From contig NZ_CALPCB010000002.1 in the NCBI RefSeq assembly GCF_943192895.1, forward strand, positions 186,001-250,000: a stretch of DNA of 64,000 nt, read 5' to 3'. Source of the DNA: Veillonella_A intestinalis (GTDB lineage Bacteria; Bacillota; Negativicutes; Veillonellales; Veillonellaceae). Positions 61,301-64,000 of the stretch are shown here, piece after piece; position 1 is the stretch's first letter; every line of letters begins with the position of its first letter. The position numbers and the translations under genes are program-made. Under the pieces are notes generated by a model, which was not told the origin of the DNA, ran no database searches, and saw only the letters and a program-made list of their open reading frames with translations.

Positions 61301-62590
61301 CTAATCTGCCATAATAGGAATAACACTGCCAACTTCACGAACTACACGCAAATTATTAAAGGCATTAATTACATTTACAATATAAGAACGTGGACAAGAA
61401 GAAGTAACAATCGCAATAGTCGATGTTGTTTCACTTTCGTTACGCTGTGTAACAGCTTGCACCGAAATTCGTTGTTCTGCTAATTTAGTTGCTACTTTAG
61501 CCAATACACCTGTAGAGTTATCTACTAAAATACGGATATAGTAGGACGATTCAATTTTGCCAGAAGAATACAGATTTTTCTCGGAAAAATAGAATGGCGC
61601 TAAGGCCCCTAAATGATTAGTGCGAATATTTTTAGCCACTTCCATAATATCGCCTACAATAGAACTACCAGTTGGTAAGCTCCCCGCACCCCGACCGTAG
61701 AACATAGCATCATCAATGCCATTACCTTTTACATATAAAGCATTATAAGAACCACGTACTGAAGCTAATGGATGATTACTCGAAATGAACGAAGGATGTA
61801 CATTTAAGGACAACCCTTTTTTAGTCTCTTTAGCAATCCCCAATAATTTAATGGTATAGCCAAATTCTTTACCAAAAGCGATATCGGTAGCATCAATCTT
61901 AGTGATCCCCTCAACCGATACATCTTCGAAGAAAATACGTCGATTGAAGGCAATGGATGATAAAATAGCTAATTTACGAGCTGCATCAAGACCTTCAACG
62001 TCAGCAGTTGGGTCTGCTTCCGCATACCCTAAGGCTTGCGCTTCAGCTAGTACTTCCTGATAGCCAGCTCCTTTTTCAGTCATATTGGACAAAATAAAAT
62101 TCGTCGTACCATTCAAAATTCCTACGATTTCCGTAATTCGATTCCCTGCTAACGATTCATAGAGAGTACGAATAATCGGAATGCCCCCTAAAACGCTTGC
62201 TTCATAGCGTAAATCAACGTTGTGCTTAGCTGCTAAGTCTAAAAGATAAGGGCCAGCTTCAGCTAATAAGTCTTTATTAGCGGTAACTACACTTTTACCT
62301 TTAGTGAGCGCTTTTTCGATACATTCGCAAGCAAAGGTGGTGCCCCCCATAACTTCTACTACCACTTGAATGGTAGCATCATCTAATACCTCATCCACTT
62401 GTTCAACAAAAACTGTATTAGCTGGTAACGCTACATGACTATATTTTTCTTTATTGCGCACATAGATTTTAGCTACTTCAACAGGCGCGCCTACTCGATT
62501 AGCAATTAAATCAGCATTTTTTACAAGTAGTTCAAAAGTCCCTTGTCCTACTGTGCCGAAACCTAATAAGGCTACTTTAATTGGTTCCAT
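61301..62590 (-). CDS. hom: Homoserine dehydrogenase
   Basis: 429 aa three-domain enzyme. The NAD(P)-binding GFGTVGQGT at 10-18, the catalytic KDLLAEAGPYLLDLAAKHN and GGIPIIRTLYESLAGNRI-type core and a C-terminal ACT domain (about 350-429) are seen, so feedback by threonine is likely. It reduces aspartate semialdehyde to homoserine and shares this substrate with DapA. A GCCCCG/CGGGGC hairpin (62616-62643) lies just upstream. Confidence 0.95.
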   Translation of the reverse strand: MEPIKVALLGFGTVGQGTFELLVKNADLIANRVGAPVEVAKIYVRNKEKYSHVALPANTVFVEQVDEVLDDATIQVVVEVMGGTTFACECIEKALTKGKSVVTANKDLLAEAGPYLLDLAAKHNVDLRYEASVLGGIPIIRTLYESLAGNRITEIVGILNGTTNFILSNMTEKGAGYQEVLAEAQALGYAEADPTADVEGLDAARKLAILSSIAFNRRIFFEDVSVEGITKIDATDIAFGKEFGYTIKLLGIAKETKKGLSLNVHPSFISSNHPLASVRGSYNALYVKGNGIDDAMFYGRGAGSLPTGSSIVGDIMEVAKNIRTNHLGALAPFYFSEKNLYSSGKIESSYYIRILVDNSTGVLAKVATKLAEQRISVQAVTQRNESETTSTIAIVTSSCPRSYIVNVINAFNNLRVVREVGSVIPIMAD

Positions 62591-62615
62591 ACTATCCCTC
62601 TCTCTTTATAGGAGT

Positions 62616-62643
62616 GCCCCGGCCTATTAATATAAGTCGGGGC
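62616..62643 (-). repeat. GC-rich hairpin between the ACT-domain gene and hom
   Basis: GCCCCG (62616-62621) pairs with CGGGGC (62638-62643); no T-run follows on the - strand, so a terminator is unlikely. It may be an mRNA-processing or stability element in the hom leader. Confidence 0.4.
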
Positions 62644-62694
62644 TACACCTATATGTATAATTACTGTCTAACAATATACTCTAAGTTAACGTGA

Positions 62695-63144
62695 TTAAGC
62701 TTGGCCTAAAATTTCTACACGTAAAATCCCACGAATAGAACGGATATTATTCAAGCATTCTTCTAATGGGGTGGATAAATCCTTAGTTTCAAAGGCAATC
62801 GTTACATTCGCAATCCCTTGTAATGGAATATCCTGATTAATTGTTAAAATGCTACCATTACTTTCAGCAATGGTGCGCAAAATACTAGATAACATACCAG
62901 CTTCATTAGACATAGAAATAGTAATTGATACGATTTTACCCTGTGCAATTTCATAGAATGGGAATACATAATCTTTATATTTATAATAAGCAGAACGACT
63001 TAAATCCATACGTTCTACAGCTTCATTAATTGTTTTAGCTTCCCCTAATTTTAAAATTTCTTTTACTTTAATTGTCTTTTTAATTGCTTCTGGAAGAATA
63101 TCTTCTTGTACCAAATAGAATTTGTCTTTCTTTAACTTAGCCAA
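62695..63144 (-). CDS. ACT domain-containing protein (UPF0735/PheB-like)
   Basis: 149 aa. An N-terminal helical part (FYLVQEDILPEAIKKTIKVKEIL ... DLSRSAYYKYKDYVFPFYE) precedes an ACT domain (about 70-147, MSNEAGMLSSILRTIAESNGSILTINQ). This is the UPF0735/PheB family, often beside hom or pheA; the ligand is probably an amino acid but is unknown. GGAGG is 8 bases from the TTG at 63144, giving the family's normal length; an ATG at 63159 is an alternative. It overlaps the membrane protein gene by 8 bases. Confidence 0.85.
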   Translation of the reverse strand: MAKLKKDKFYLVQEDILPEAIKKTIKVKEILKLGEAKTINEAVERMDLSRSAYYKYKDYVFPFYEIAQGKIVSITISMSNEAGMLSSILRTIAESNGSILTINQDIPLQGIANVTIAFETKDLSTPLEECLNNIRSIRGILRVEILGQA

Positions 63145-64000
63145 TGTTCTTACCTCCATTTTCTCCTTCAATTGCCGCTGCGCCAGCTACGAATTGTCGG
63201 CCATATAATGTAAATACGGAATACATACCTATAAAAAACGGCAAATACTCGGCAATTACTCGCCAACCGACAGCAACGATGCCAACAGTCCCTACGGGCA
63301 AGAATGAAGTAAACAAATAAATAAATAATCCCTCTGCCACGCCAGTACCACCAGGTGTTGGCGCAAAATACAGAATTAAATTTAATAATATCATCCGACT
63401 GAGGACTTCCACAATCGGTATATCCCAAGTAAAGGCGCACATCAGTGCTGGAGCAATCGCATATAAAGCTAATAAACTAAGCCCTGATTCGATAAAAACT
63501 AATAATGATTGTAATGGTTTTGCATATAACAATGAAAACCCTTCATTAAGTTCAGTCAGTTTAGCTAACCACGCTTTAGGATTGCCTTTTTTGAATCGTT
63601 CTGCCAACATATAGACAAAACGCTTCATTAAATTGGTCCGCAATACATAGAGACCAACAATTGTGCAAACGACTAAAAATAAAGATATTTCTAGTAACGC
63701 TTCACGACTAATATAGGGAATTGTAATGGAACTATGTAAAAAGATAACTGGTAACATTACAATTAAAAACAAAATTGAAAATACAGTACGAATCAGTACA
63801 ATGGGAGCCCCTTTCATGACTGGCACACCATAACTTTTAAGAATTAGCACTTGAGCTACAGCACCACCGCTAGCCCCGGGAGTTAACATGGCCATAAAAT
63901 AGTTGCCAAAAATTACTCGCAAAATGGCAATAATCGGTAAATCATAACCACCGATATGCACGAGCCGTTGTAATCGCAAACCATCAAAATACATTCCTAC
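63137..64000 (-). CDS. Lysylphosphatidylglycerol synthase transmembrane region-like protein (partial)
   Basis: The 5' end of the gene lies beyond the right edge; 287 residues are open in the window. Multiple hydrophobic segments, the LTPGASGGAVAQVLILKSYGVP motif and FAPTPGGTGVAEGLF match the LPG_synthase_TM/UPF0104 family of integral membrane proteins. No soluble lysyl-transferase domain is present in the visible part, which ends after the membrane region. Its end overlaps the ACT-domain gene by 8 bases. Substrate unknown. Confidence 0.82.
   Translation of the reverse strand, partial: VGMYFDGLRLQRLVHIGGYDLPIIAILRVIFGNYFMAMLTPGASGGAVAQVLILKSYGVPVMKGAPIVLIRTVFSILFLIVMLPVIFLHSSITIPYISREALLEISLFLVVCTIVGLYVLRTNLMKRFVYMLAERFKKGNPKAWLAKLTELNEGFSLLYAKPLQSLLVFIESGLSLLALYAIAPALMCAFTWDIPIVEVLSRMILLNLILYFAPTPGGTGVAEGLFIYLFTSFLPVGTVGIVAVGWRVIAEYLPFFIGMYSVFTLYGRQFVAGAAAIEGENGGKNIG

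Noticed and set aside
63168..63440. 90-aa - strand frame inside the LPG-synthase-like gene
   Set aside because: Out-of-frame overlap with a well-supported membrane protein; no independent evidence.

Overview
This is a 64 kb stretch of a low-GC, Gram-positive-related chromosome. The gene set fits the Negativicutes, most likely Veillonella or a close relative. The reasons are the AT-rich composition, Firmicutes-type operons (prpC-pknB-rsgA-rpe; asp23-nusB-xseAB-ispA-tlyA-nadK-argR-recN; sufCBDSU), a late cobalamin pathway, a large FAD/Fe-S lactate-type dehydrogenase, and a GerMN lipoprotein in an otherwise non-sporulation context. The organism call is inference; no 16S rRNA gene is present.

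Layout. 1-7.8 kb (+): the 3' end of fmt, a DUF116 protein, rsmB, rlmN, the PP2C phosphatase/PASTA kinase pair, rsgA and rpe. 7.8-12.8 kb (+): acpS, the NAD(P)HX repair enzyme, and three exported proteins (a ComEC-type metallo-beta-lactamase lipoprotein, an AMIN amidase, a GerMN lipoprotein). 13-19 kb (+): thiL, the t6A genes tsaE-tsaB-rimI-tsaD, then a PdtaS/PdtaR-type histidine kinase and ANTAR antiterminator. 19-28 kb (+): groESL behind a perfect CIRCE element, lysA, and the SUF Fe-S operon with a structured leader. 28-36 kb (mixed): a BFD-type ferredoxin, a HAD phosphatase, an AdoMet-decarboxylase-like protein lacking catalytic residues, a D-lactate-dehydrogenase-like flavoprotein, a Cre-like tyrosine recombinase with a lox/dif-like palindrome in its promoter, and the divergent yneA-like/lexA SOS pair. 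36-51 kb (-): lysine genes dapB-asd-dapA behind an L-box riboswitch, the nusB-to-recN cluster, efp, pepP and rsuA. 51-59 kb (-): late cobalamin synthesis (cobU, cobQ, cbiB, cobS, pduX, cobD, cobC-like) and the PduO-type adenosyltransferase. 59-64 kb (-): ndk, htpX, tRNA-Pro(GGG), thrB, hom, an ACT-domain protein and a partial flippase-like membrane protein.

Strand layout is striking. By my count 32 of 35 genes left of about 35.8 kb lie on the + strand and 33 of 34 to the right lie on the - strand, so transcription converges here. This is what a replication terminus looks like in a Firmicute. The lox/dif-like palindrome and its adjacent recombinase lie 2.6 kb from the switch. The most interesting hypothesis in the window is therefore that 33.2-34.3 kb is a self-contained single-recombinase Xer/dif-type (or Cre/lox-type) chromosome resolution module. 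Other points worth a second look are the degenerate AdoMetDC, a second Kae1/TsaD-like protein, a possible loop-pairing RNA structure in the suf leader, and a Fur-type 7-1-7 palindrome beside the BFD gene. Most other genes are ordinary housekeeping genes.
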